From NCBI GenBank assembly GCA_963648205.1, contig CAVJCT010000052.1, positions 1 through 58,997 on the forward strand: a stretch of 58,997 bases of DNA, read 5' to 3'. Positions within the stretch are counted from its first letter, which is position 1. Each line of letters starts with the position of its first letter. The translations under genes were made by a program, and so were the position numbers. Below, piece after piece: positions 23,814-31,651 of the stretch. The DNA comes from UBA1181 sp963648205 (GTDB lineage: Bacteria; Bacteroidota; Bacteroidia; Bacteroidales; Paludibacteraceae). Under the pieces are notes generated by a model. That model ran no database searches and was not told the origin of the DNA. It saw nothing but the letters and a program-made list of their open reading frames with translations.

Positions 23814-26006
23814 CTATCTTGCACAGAAAATTTCACGGTACTTTGGCAATGGCCAAATATCATCGTCAACAACCAACTCCAAGGCATCGATATGCTCACG
23901 AATCTCCTCCATCGTTGGGCGAACCGTCTTATCATAAGCCTCTGCTTTCACCTCTTCATTGGCTGAATTGTGATTTGCATTGTGACGCTCCTCGGTCATT
24001 CGTTTTACCAATTTCTTGATGGCTGTAACATGTGCCGAAATCTCACGAATCAAATCTTTGCGATCCTCTGCCAACACCTCATACTCCTCGGAAGAGAAGA
24101 GTTGCTTCAAACCACATAAATTCTCAATCAAGCGATTTTGGTAACTTACAGCGGTTGGCACAATATGGTTGATTGCCATATCTCCCAATGTACGAGACTC
24201 GATTTGTACTTTCTTAGAGAACTTCTCATACTCAACCTCTACACGACCATGAATTTCAGATTCTGAGAAAATACCTTCTCCTAAGAGTACCTCTTTTGAT
24301 GCAGGGTCTAAGTATTTTGAAATTGCCTCTGGTGCACTGGTGATATTGGTCAAACCACGGCGAGCAGCCTCTTTCTTCCACTCCTCTGAGTAACCATCAC
24401 CATCAAAACGTACTGGTTTTGACTCGACGATCAATCTCTTCAAAACTTGGAAGATTGCCTCCTCTTTGCCCTTTCCATCGTTCACCAACTTGTCCACTTC
24501 TGACTTGAAGAGGTTCAATTGATGAGCAACAGCGGAATCCAATGCAATGATCGGAGCTGCACAGTTGGCTGAAGAACCTACCGCACGGAACTCAAAACGA
24601 TTTCCAGTGAATGCAAATGGAGAGGTTCTGTTTCGATCCGTATTATCCAACATAATATCTGGAATACGAGCGATACCCAACTTCAACGCTGTCTTCTCAG
24701 CAGGGGTCATCTTATTGTCGCCTACTTGATCTGCCAAATTGTCCAACATCATAGACAAACTCTTTCCTAAGAAAACGGAAAGAATTGCAGGAGGTGCTTC
24801 ATTCGCTCCTAAACGGTAAGTGTTGCTGGCACTCATAATAGAAGCGCGGAGCAAATCCTGATGTTTGTAAACTGCCATCATCACATTAACTAAGAACGTG
24901 ATAAACAATATGTTACCCTTAGGATTTTTCGCAGGAGAAAGCAAATTTATACCCGTATCAGTTGTCATTGACCAGTTGTTGTGCTTTCCTGAACCATTTA
25001 CTGAGGCAAATGGTTTTTCGTGCAACAACACTTGGAATGAGTGCTTACGAGCGATTTTCTTCATCAAATCCATCACCAATTGGTTGTGGTCATTCGCCAA
25101 ATTTGCCTCCTCAAAGATTGGAGCGAACTCGAATTGATTTGGCGCAACCTCATTGTGGCGAGTCTTCAAAGGAATACCCAACTTATGTGCTTCAAATTCC
25201 AAATCGCGCATAAACGAAGTTACTCGCTCTGGAATAGAACCGAAGTAATGGTCATCCAACTGTTGATCCTTCGCAGAGGCATGTCCCATCAACGTGCGAC
25301 CAGTCATACACAAGTCTGGTCGAGCACTATAAAGCGCGGAATCAACCAAGAAATACTCTTGCTCCCAACCCAAATTGGTTTGAACCTTTGAAATGTTCTT
25401 ATCGAAATATTGGCAGACAGCAACCGCAGCCTTGTCTAAAGCCGAAATAGCCTTCAACAACGGTGTTTTATAATCCAAAGCCTCTCCTGTATAAGAGATG
25501 AAAATCGTTGGAATACAGAGGGTTGATCCTACAACGAACGCAGGAGACGACAAATCCCATGCAGTATAACCTCTTGCCTCGAAAGTGTTTCTCAAACCTC
25601 CATTAGGGAATGAAGAAGCATCTGGCTCTTGTTGAATCAACACTTTTCCAGAGAAATGCTCAATCACCTCACCATTGTCATCGAAGTCTACGAAACCATC
25701 GTGCTTCTCTGCCGTACCATCCGTCAATGGCTGGAACCAGTGCGTATAGTGTGTTGCACCTCTTTCACTTGCCCATCTGCGCATTCCAGTTGCAATCTGG
25801 TCTGCTATGTTACGGTCGAAAAGGACTCCCTTCTCAACAGCTGCAATAAAGGCCTTGTAAACATCCTTAGACAGATAATCTCTCATCTTGTCTTTGGTAA
25901 ACACATTGATTGCGTAGTAGTCGGACAAATTGCCTAATGGTTTCACCACCTGCAAAGGCTTTCTGTTATACAACTCTTTTAACGCACTAAATCTCATGAT
26001 TGCCAT
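23814..26006 (-). CDS. glnN: Type III glutamine synthetase GlnN
   Basis: A 730-residue enzyme making glutamine from glutamate, ammonia and ATP. The length and sequence are those of GSIII, common in Bacteroidetes, rather than the 450-residue GSI. Seen: RFSALKELYNRKPLQVV at the start, the catalytic core pieces NLGWEQEYFLVDSALY, LKTRHNEVAPNQFEFAPIFEE, the ATP/glutamate region NGSGKHNNWSMTTDTG, and DRNRTSPFAFTGNRFEFRAVG. The C-terminal GSIII extension is present. It has its own -7 element and a terminator, so it is monocistronic. Control by nitrogen supply is usual for the family. Confidence 0.96.
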   Translation of the reverse strand: MAIMRFSALKELYNRKPLQVVKPLGNLSDYYAINVFTKDKMRDYLSKDVYKAFIAAVEKGVLFDRNIADQIATGMRRWASERGATHYTHWFQPLTDGTAEKHDGFVDFDDNGEVIEHFSGKVLIQQEPDASSFPNGGLRNTFEARGYTAWDLSSPAFVVGSTLCIPTIFISYTGEALDYKTPLLKAISALDKAAVAVCQYFDKNISKVQTNLGWEQEYFLVDSALYSARPDLCMTGRTLMGHASAKDQQLDDHYFGSIPERVTSFMRDLEFEAHKLGIPLKTRHNEVAPNQFEFAPIFEEANLANDHNQLVMDLMKKIARKHSFQVLLHEKPFASVNGSGKHNNWSMTTDTGINLLSPAKNPKGNILFITFLVNVMMAVYKHQDLLRASIMSASNTYRLGANEAPPAILSVFLGKSLSMMLDNLADQVGDNKMTPAEKTALKLGIARIPDIMLDNTDRNRTSPFAFTGNRFEFRAVGSSANCAAPIIALDSAVAHQLNLFKSEVDKLVNDGKGKEEAIFQVLKRLIVESKPVRFDGDGYSEEWKKEAARRGLTNITSAPEAISKYLDPASKEVLLGEGIFSESEIHGRVEVEYEKFSKKVQIESRTLGDMAINHIVPTAVSYQNRLIENLCGLKQLFSSEEYEVLAEDRKDLIREISAHVTAIKKLVKRMTEERHNANHNSANEEVKAEAYDKTVRPTMEEIREHIDALELVVDDDIWPLPKYREIFCAR

Positions 26007-26077
26007 AGCACGGACTTTTTAGTTTATTAAAAACGAAAAATTTCTTTGCAACCCCTTTTATTTTCAGGTTCGCGTTG

Positions 26078-26085
26078 CAAAAATA
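26078..26085 (-). promoter_or_regulatory. Candidate -7 element of the glnN promoter
   Basis: Minus-strand TATTTTTG (26085-26078), about 70 bp upstream of the glnN ATG and just past the trmH terminator. No convincing -33 element was found at the usual spacing, which would fit a promoter needing an activator. Confidence 0.5.
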
Positions 26086-26102
26086 GCGATTTTAAAAGAA
26101 AC

Positions 26103-26123
26103 ACCCCCTATTTTCAAGGGGGT
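26103..26123 (-). terminator. Terminator after the TrmH-family gene
   Basis: A perfect 7-bp G/C stem (ACCCCCT at 26103-26109, AGGGGGT at 26117-26123) with an AT loop, followed on the minus strand by GTTTCTTTT. It isolates glnN from the genes upstream. Confidence 0.8.
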
Positions 26124-26134
26124 ATTTTCTAAAA

Positions 26135-26662
26135 TCATATCATTTTTTCTAAGAATGTCCACATTATGATGCCTGCCGTTACTGAAACGTTCAAAGAATG
26201 TTTTGTACCGTATTGAGGAATCTCTATACACCCATCGGAAATATCAACCACCTTCTGGTCCACTCCCTTCACCTCATTTCCTAAAACGACAGCATATTTT
26301 GTGTCTTTCTCTAATATCAACTCGGGCAGTTTCACACTTCCTTCCACTTGTTCGATGGAAAAAACGTAATACCCTTGCTTTTTCAATTCTTCCACAGCTT
26401 GGATGGCATCGGGGTACGACTGCCAATCGACCGACATCTCCGCTCCCAACGCTGTTTTATGTATTTCAGGATGTGGCGGTGTCGAAGTGATTCCACACAA
26501 ACAAATCTTCTCAATTCGGAAAGCATCTGCCGTTCTGAAGACAGAACCTACATTATACATGCTTCGTACATTGTCTAAAACCACCACCAAAGGCAGTTTC
26601 TTCGCACTTTTATACTCTTCTGTCGTTATTCGATTTAACTCAGTTACCTCTAATTTTCTCAT
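26135..26662 (-). CDS. TrmH/SpoU-family RNA 2'-O-methyltransferase
   Basis: A 175-residue SPOUT methyltransferase. Three family motifs are clear: LDNVRSMYNVGSVFRTADAF (motif 1), YAVVLGNEVKGV (motif 2) and CIEIPQYGTKHSLNVSVTAG (motif 3), which build the knotted SAM site. It has no N-terminal RNA-binding extension. The substrate (tRNA or rRNA) cannot be decided from sequence. It follows the sirtuin gene by 19 bp and ends in a strong terminator, so the two are probably cotranscribed. Confidence 0.9.
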   Translation of the reverse strand: MRKLEVTELNRITTEEYKSAKKLPLVVVLDNVRSMYNVGSVFRTADAFRIEKICLCGITSTPPHPEIHKTALGAEMSVDWQSYPDAIQAVEELKKQGYYVFSIEQVEGSVKLPELILEKDTKYAVVLGNEVKGVDQKVVDISDGCIEIPQYGTKHSLNVSVTAGIIMWTFLEKMI

Positions 26663-26681
26663 CTTTACACTGTTTTCAAAA

Positions 26682-27377
26682 CTATGCTTGTGCTTCCAAA
26701 ATCTTCTTCAACTCCTTCATTCCTTCCGTCGCACCTTTATTGATCATCGTCACTTTATGCGAAGTTTGCACGGCTACAGGTTTCGGATCAATAATGTAAA
26801 CTGGAACATTCGTTGGAACATAATGAATCAACGATGCTGCTGGGTACACATTTAAAGATGTACCGATAATTACGAAAATATCCGCCTGAGATGCTAATTC
26901 TATCGCCGGTTCCATATTGGGCACTGCCTCACCGAACCATACAATATAAGGTCGCAACTGACCACCATCTGGTGCTTTATCACCAACGTGAATCTCACAA
27001 TTCTCATCCGTCAGCGTTATCGTTTTTTCAATGTTTCTCACAGAGCAAACCTTCATCAACTCTCCATGCAGATGAATGATATTCTTGCTTCCTGCTCGCT
27101 CATGCAAATCGTCTATATTCTGCGTAATTATCTGAACATCAAACTTTTGCTCCAACTCGACCAATCCGATATGTCCGTAATTAGGCTGATGAGTATGACT
27201 CTCTCTTCGCATCTTATTATAGAAGTTGAGTACCAACTCAGGATTTCTCATAAACCCTTCTGGGGTACAAACATCTTCTACTCGATATTGATCCCATAAA
27301 CCACCTGCATCGCGAAACGTACTGATACCACTCTCTGCACTGATGCCCGCACCTGTCAAAACAACTAATTTTTTCAT
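26682..27377 (-). CDS. cobB: NAD-dependent protein deacylase (Sir2/CobB family)
   Basis: A 231-residue sirtuin that removes acyl groups from protein lysines with NAD use. Seen: LTGAGISAESGISTFRDAGG, LWDQYRVEDVCTPEGF, ITQNIDDLHERAGS with the NID motif, catalytic His in IIHLHGEL, RPYIVWFGEAVP and FVIIGTSLNVYPAA. The CxxC pairs that bind zinc in most sirtuins are missing; only two isolated Cys remain in that region. The desuccinylase Tyr-x-x-Arg pair of class III is not obvious (FYNKMRRE). It lies between a coiled-coil membrane protein and the TrmH-family gene. Confidence 0.92.
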   Translation of the reverse strand: MKKLVVLTGAGISAESGISTFRDAGGLWDQYRVEDVCTPEGFMRNPELVLNFYNKMRRESHTHQPNYGHIGLVELEQKFDVQIITQNIDDLHERAGSKNIIHLHGELMKVCSVRNIEKTITLTDENCEIHVGDKAPDGGQLRPYIVWFGEAVPNMEPAIELASQADIFVIIGTSLNVYPAASLIHYVPTNVPVYIIDPKPVAVQTSHKVTMINKGATEGMKELKKILEAQA

Positions 27378-27386
27378 CTCAGTCTG

Positions 27387-27938
27387 CTAATATTTTCTTT
27401 CAAATATTTCTGAATAGATAAAAGCCCGACGCACCTCGTCCATATTCGTAATGTCGAGCGAAACATTCATCGGCTCATCTTCAATCTCATTCTTTTTTAT
27501 AAAAGACGTTGCCTTGAATCCAGTTGAAGAGACACCCTCCTCTGTATTCAAAGTACTCATTTTCGTCTCATATTTTTTCTGTTTCTCTTTTATCTGAGCA
27601 CGCTTCAACTCATCTTCACGCTTTCTACGTTGCTCTTTTTCGATTCTTTCAGCCTCCGTTCTTCGTTTGATTTCTTCTAATGCTTTCTGAATCGTCTCCT
27701 CGCGTGTTTCAGGCTCTGCTTGTTTCTGCTCTACTACTTGAGGTTTGTCGAAAATGATTGTTCTTGAGCCATCAGGATTGATAACCACCCGACGACCACT
27801 GTTCTGCTCTTCTGCCTCTTGCTCCGCAGCCTTTCTTTGCTCCTGCTCCTGTTTCTCGGCATTTTTAGCAGAAATAAACTTCGTGATAATTGCAACAACG
27901 ATTATCACAAAATAAAAAACATTCTCTATATCATCCAT
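27387..27938 (-). CDS. Membrane-anchored coiled-coil protein of unknown function
   Basis: A 183-residue protein with one N-terminal membrane helix (NVFYFVIIVVAIITKFI) followed by a long charged Glu/Gln/Lys/Arg-rich coiled coil. Inside is a short segment GRRVVINPDGSRTIIF. The C-terminus ends with VSLDITNMDEVRRAFIYSEI, a conserved-looking motif but one I cannot assign. It lies 9 bp upstream of cobB, so the two are probably cotranscribed. Similar anchored coiled-coil proteins are common in Bacteroidetes; no function is claimed. Confidence 0.65.
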   Translation of the reverse strand: MDDIENVFYFVIIVVAIITKFISAKNAEKQEQEQRKAAEQEAEEQNSGRRVVINPDGSRTIIFDKPQVVEQKQAEPETREETIQKALEEIKRRTEAERIEKEQRRKREDELKRAQIKEKQKKYETKMSTLNTEEGVSSTGFKATSFIKKNEIEDEPMNVSLDITNMDEVRRAFIYSEIFERKY

Positions 27939-28017
27939 ATTGACATCAAAATTAAAAACGTACTAATATAGCGAAAAAAGCCTTTTTACCATTCGTTTTA
28001 GATGTTAAAAAGAGTTG

Positions 28018-28025
28018 TAAATTTG
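28018..28025 (+). promoter_or_regulatory. Candidate -7 element upstream of vsr
   Basis: TAAATTTG at 28018-28025, 23 bp before the vsr ATG, fits TAnnTTTG. The -33 element is not clear. Confidence 0.5.
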
Positions 28026-28048
28026 CACGAATTTTTCAAGAACACCGA

Positions 28049-28489
28049 ATGGATACGATTTCTCCAGAAAAACGAAGTTGGACAATGAGTCGCATTAAAG
28101 GAAAGGACACAAAGCCTGAACTTTTAGTGCGTAAGTTCCTCTATTCCAACGGGTATCGTTATCGGGTGAATGTTTCCACTCTTCCTGGGAAACCAGACAT
28201 TGTTCTGAAAAAATATCGCACTGCCATCTTTATCCATGGTTGTTTTTGGCATGGTCATGAATGTTTGCAAGGACGGGTACCAAAGTCTCATCAAGAGTTC
28301 TGGACTGCCAAATTTCAACGCAACCATGAACGAGATATCCGTGTTCGCCAAGAACTTAAAGAATTGGGATGGAACACGCTCGTCGTGTGGGAATGCCAAC
28401 TAAAACCGAAGGTTCGCGAACAAACGCTCAACGAAATTCTCTATTGGCTCAACGAGGCTTACCTTCATATTTACAGGAAGAAAGAATAA
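28049..28489 (+). CDS. vsr: Very short patch repair (Vsr) endonuclease
   Basis: A 146-residue mismatch nicking enzyme that starts repair of T:G mismatches produced when 5-methylcytosine deaminates. Seen: SWTMSRIKGKDTKPELLVRK, the active-site region LPGKPDIVLKKYRTAIFIHG with the catalytic Asp, and the zinc-site pattern GCFWHGHEC followed later by VWECQLKP. Length is normal. Vsr usually sits beside a cytosine-C5 methyltransferase; none is present here, and the R-M cassette in this window has only adenine methyltransferases. It stands alone on the plus strand among leftward genes, suggesting independent gain or loss of its partner. Confidence 0.93.
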   Translation: MDTISPEKRSWTMSRIKGKDTKPELLVRKFLYSNGYRYRVNVSTLPGKPDIVLKKYRTAIFIHGCFWHGHECLQGRVPKSHQEFWTAKFQRNHERDIRVRQELKELGWNTLVVWECQLKPKVREQTLNEILYWLNEAYLHIYRKKE

Positions 28490-28495
28490 AATTCT

Positions 28496-29305
28496 CTATT
28501 TGATTTTCTCTTCCTTTAAATAATCTGTCCAGACCGCCTGACGAAGAAATCTCTCCTTTTTGTCTCTATTGCTTTTCAGTTTTGAAGACCCCATTTTCTC
28601 CAATACTTCCTTCCAAAATTCTTGGTAATAGCCACTATTCCAACGCTTTACCAACTCAGGCGAACGATTAGCATAGAACTCTGATGGGTCTTCCTCTTCC
28701 ACCAGATATACCTTATCTTCCGACGGAGAATAGACCGCAGGATGAATGGTCGTCAGCAGTTCCACCTCCTCTTCGGTAGGCTCGGAATTTTGAGAAAGAG
28801 ACAAAGGATAAATATATTCACACAGCACTTCGCCATTCGAAAGTGTATCAGCCATCTTCAAAAACGAATTTTCACGATACTGACTCTCTTTCGTTTTCAC
28901 ATAATGACTTTCAAAATACAAGTCATCTCCCTCATAATCATAGACATACCCTTTGATTTTATTCGGAGTATAGGTCTTGTACATTCTATTTTTTATCTTC
29001 TTAGAATTGAAATCGAAGACAGTAATAAACTTCACTTTCGTGCCAAAATGAGTCTGCACCGACGGTTGGGAATAAACCGCACCTTTTGTTACACCTGCAC
29101 CAATCTGACGAGGGGTCGGCAGAGTCATAATCTTCAAGAATCCACGGAAAGTATCACCCTCCAACGAAATGACTTTAGAAGGACAGACTCGCTCCTTCTT
29201 CATCTTCTCATATTGAAACGCTGTATACTTTTTCTCGCTATTTTGCGCATTTAAAAAAGAAAGCGCAACAAAGCAAATCAGTATCGTACAAAACAGTTTT
29301 TTCAT
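28496..29305 (-). CDS. Unknown secreted protein
   Basis: A 269-residue protein with a signal peptide (MKKLFCTILICFVALSFLNAQ). The longer frame to 29455 overlaps the small membrane gene upstream and lacks a signal, so MKKLFC at 29305 is chosen. The mature part reads as beta-rich: SKVISLEGDTFRGFLKIM and KVKFITVFDFNSKKIK are followed by KGYVYDYEGDDLYFES, then TIHPAVYSPSEDKVYLVEE. The C-terminus is charged. It resembles periplasmic Bacteroidetes proteins without known role. I do not recognise a family. Confidence 0.6.
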   Translation of the reverse strand: MKKLFCTILICFVALSFLNAQNSEKKYTAFQYEKMKKERVCPSKVISLEGDTFRGFLKIMTLPTPRQIGAGVTKGAVYSQPSVQTHFGTKVKFITVFDFNSKKIKNRMYKTYTPNKIKGYVYDYEGDDLYFESHYVKTKESQYRENSFLKMADTLSNGEVLCEYIYPLSLSQNSEPTEEEVELLTTIHPAVYSPSEDKVYLVEEEDPSEFYANRSPELVKRWNSGYYQEFWKEVLEKMGSSKLKSNRDKKERFLRQAVWTDYLKEEKIK

Positions 29306-29315
29306 TTCAATCGGA

Positions 29316-29630
29316 TTATGAAAATTTTTCCTTCTTTTCTCGTTTTGGAAACCAACCTTTTTCCACTCGCTTTCTCTGCTCAAAAACTTCCAAAATGCTC
29401 CAGAAACATGAAAAAGCGAACACGCCCCACAAAGTAGACGACACCAATGCCTCACAACAAAGCGACATTACCACTCCGATAATGCCTCCAACAAGAAACG
29501 CCCACCATACTTTCACACCGAAATAATATTCTCCTTTTATCACCAACGGATGAAAGACTCCAATCATCAAAAACGTCAACAAACCAACTATCAATCCGCT
29601 TAGATTATACTCATTTATTATGTCTATCAT
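29316..29630 (-). CDS. Small integral membrane protein, unknown function
   Basis: A 104-residue protein with three or four hydrophobic segments: SGLIVGLLTFLMIGVFHPLV, WWAFLVGGIIGVVMSLCCEA and TLWGVFAFSCFWSILEVF, followed by a basic tail (RKRVEKGWFPKREKKEK). Bacteroidetes genomes carry a family of about 100-residue proteins with this DUF4491-like layout (YNLSGLIVG ... FHPLVIKGEYYFG); that match is from memory. It is probably cotranscribed with the secreted-protein gene 10 bp downstream. Confidence 0.6.
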   Translation of the reverse strand: MIDIINEYNLSGLIVGLLTFLMIGVFHPLVIKGEYYFGVKVWWAFLVGGIIGVVMSLCCEALVSSTLWGVFAFSCFWSILEVFEQRKRVEKGWFPKREKKEKFS

Positions 29631-29678
29631 ACAAATTATTTTATTTCAATGTGAAATATTGATTTATTCATAAAATAG

Positions 29679-30689
29679 TTATCTTAACTCTTTCTCCTCA
29701 TTGTCTGAGAACCAATCTTCCAGAGCCTTCTCGAAAGTCCACTTATATTCAAAGCCACTCTCGCTCATTTTCCTACCTGAAACATTGGTTGATATTTGCA
29801 ACTTCACTACTCGGTCTCTACAAATTCCCATCGGTGAACCTAACAAACCTAAAACGACGGCTGCTGGCATAATCAAAAAGTTGGGAACGTAAGGGACAAA
29901 CGAACTCAAATTGGTAGCCTCTTTCATCGTTTTCACAATCTGCTCCAACTGATATGCTGGTTCATAACCGCAATTGAAAAGTTGCAGATTTTCATCCTTT
30001 TTCATACAGAATAGGATGAAGCGCACCAAATCCTTGACGTAAATACACGCTTTAATCGTATCTTTTCTACCAGGATAGGCAAAACGATGCTTTCGGATCG
30101 CCCAATACATTCGGGTGAAATTTCCATTTTCCCCTTTCCCAAAAACGACACCCGGACGAAGAATAACCAATTTACGATCGGACTTTGCCTTCTGCCAACC
30201 CATAAGCAATTTTTCGGAAACTAATTTCGAAATTCCGTAAGGTGTATTAGGCATTGGCAAAGAATCTTCCACCTTCATCGTCTCCGAAGTCCCATAAACT
30301 GAAATGCTGGACATGAAAACGATTGAACGGATTCCATAGCGTTCTGCAAAATCAACGACATTCTCCGCTCCTCGTATATTGGTTTCGAAATACTCAACAT
30401 CCTCAAAACCAGGCGTTTGGTGGATTGCCGCCAAATGAATCAAAACATCGTCTTCAGAAACTGGGACAGGCAAATTTTCTATTTTCTTTCTTACATCACA
30501 ATGGACATACTCCGAAGGAATGACAGAATTTTTTGTTAATGGAGAATTATAGTTCTTTAACCGCAGGTGTTTATCTTCCTGCTTTTCAATATCTAAGTTG
30601 TAAATTTTTGAAGTAGGATACTCCTCTCTTATCAAATTCGCAAGATGAACTCCGATAAAGCCAGAACCTCCAGTAATAAAAAAATTCAT
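29679..30689 (-). CDS. NAD(P)-dependent sugar epimerase/dehydratase (extended SDR)
   Basis: A 336-residue extended short-chain dehydrogenase. The Rossmann motif is FFITGGSGFIGVHLANLI; VLIHLAAIHQTPGFED and FMSSISVYG give the catalytic Ser region; YGISKLVSEKL is the YxxxK pair; LRPGVVFGKGENG and the C-terminal substrate domain follow. These enzymes act on nucleotide sugars. It lies 1 bp after the GT2 gene, so a role in building a surface glycan is likely, but the sugar is unknown. Confidence 0.85.
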   Translation of the reverse strand: MNFFITGGSGFIGVHLANLIREEYPTSKIYNLDIEKQEDKHLRLKNYNSPLTKNSVIPSEYVHCDVRKKIENLPVPVSEDDVLIHLAAIHQTPGFEDVEYFETNIRGAENVVDFAERYGIRSIVFMSSISVYGTSETMKVEDSLPMPNTPYGISKLVSEKLLMGWQKAKSDRKLVILRPGVVFGKGENGNFTRMYWAIRKHRFAYPGRKDTIKACIYVKDLVRFILFCMKKDENLQLFNCGYEPAYQLEQIVKTMKEATNLSSFVPYVPNFLIMPAAVVLGLLGSPMGICRDRVVKLQISTNVSGRKMSESGFEYKWTFEKALEDWFSDNEEKELR

Positions 30690-30690
30690 A

Positions 30691-31521
30691 TTATTCTTTT
30701 TTGTAGTAACCCAAATCTTCCAACAATTGACGATTCCATTGGCGTCGCTCCTTGTCGAAAATCCATCCCCACTTATTAAAATATTTAATCATATTCACCA
30801 AGTGAATACGCAACATTTTTCTGCTTTTATAGGATGCCGAACGGTGCACATGCACAATCGTAACCTCCGGCCAAAACATAGTGCGATAGTGTTTATGCAT
30901 TCTGCGAGTGATATCAATATCCTCTGGATACATAAAAAATCGCTCATCAAACAACCCTACCTTTTCAAGGCATTTCACCCGAAAGAACATAAAACTGCCC
31001 ATGTGATATGGCACGTTCATCGGTTGCTTATGGTCGTTAAACTCTAAACAATATCTATAGTTGAGTTTCTCCGTCCATTTTTTAGGCATGAATCGTCTGA
31101 AAAACAGAACTATAGGATCGGGCAATAACCTGCAAACATACTGTAGATTTCCATTCGGGTATATCGTATTGGGTATCAACTGAGCAACATCCTCATTTTC
31201 ATCCATATACCCCATAATTCTATCAATCACATGCTCACCGAATGAGACATCTGGATTGATAACTAAATGATAATCAACGCCTAACTGCATCGCTCTGCGG
31301 ATTGCTACATTATGACCTGCTCCATATCCCAAATTTTCGTCATTGAACGTATAATCTACATTCGTGAACTCGGAACATAACTCACGCAAATCATCTTTAG
31401 GCGAATTATCAATCACATAGATTAAACTCACATCATTGATTGTCAAAGAATTGAGACATTTTCTCAACTCCTCCTTATCATTCTGGTATGTCACAACGGA
31501 TGCGGTTACCCTGATTTTCAT
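30691..31521 (-). CDS. Glycosyltransferase family 2 (rhamnosyltransferase-like)
   Basis: A 276-residue GT2 enzyme with the GT-A fold. Seen: VTASVVTYQNDKEELRKCLN, IYVIDNSPKDDLRELC, ENLGYGAGHNVAIRRAM, YHLVINPDVSFGE with the metal-binding Asp region, and FDERFFMYPEDIDITRRMH. The ENLGYGAGHN motif is typical of rhamnosyl- and related transferases. The frame allows a start 12 bp upstream (MIHT), but MKIRVTASVV is the usual start. Paired with the sugar epimerase downstream. Confidence 0.88.
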   Translation of the reverse strand: MKIRVTASVVTYQNDKEELRKCLNSLTINDVSLIYVIDNSPKDDLRELCSEFTNVDYTFNDENLGYGAGHNVAIRRAMQLGVDYHLVINPDVSFGEHVIDRIMGYMDENEDVAQLIPNTIYPNGNLQYVCRLLPDPIVLFFRRFMPKKWTEKLNYRYCLEFNDHKQPMNVPYHMGSFMFFRVKCLEKVGLFDERFFMYPEDIDITRRMHKHYRTMFWPEVTIVHVHRSASYKSRKMLRIHLVNMIKYFNKWGWIFDKERRQWNRQLLEDLGYYKKE

Positions 31522-31600
31522 GGTGTGTATCAATCTACGCTTCTCTACAAGAAACGTCTTTCGAGCGTTTTTATTATTTTTTTTGTTTTAGTTAAAAGAA

Positions 31601-31626
31601 GGAGAAAGAAATCCTATTCTTTCTCC
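31601..31626 (-). terminator. Terminator of the nqr operon
   Basis: A perfect 10-bp stem (GGAGAAAGAA at 31601-31610 with TTCTTTCTCC at 31617-31626) with a 6-base loop, followed on the minus strand by TTCTTTTAAC. It lies 26 bp after the nqrF stop. Confidence 0.75.
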
Positions 31627-31651
31627 CTCTCCTTCTATAGCATGCTTGAAT

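Noticed and set aside
28496..29455. Longer 319-residue form of the secreted protein
   Set aside because: The extension overlaps the small membrane protein gene and hides a clear signal peptide that begins at 29305.
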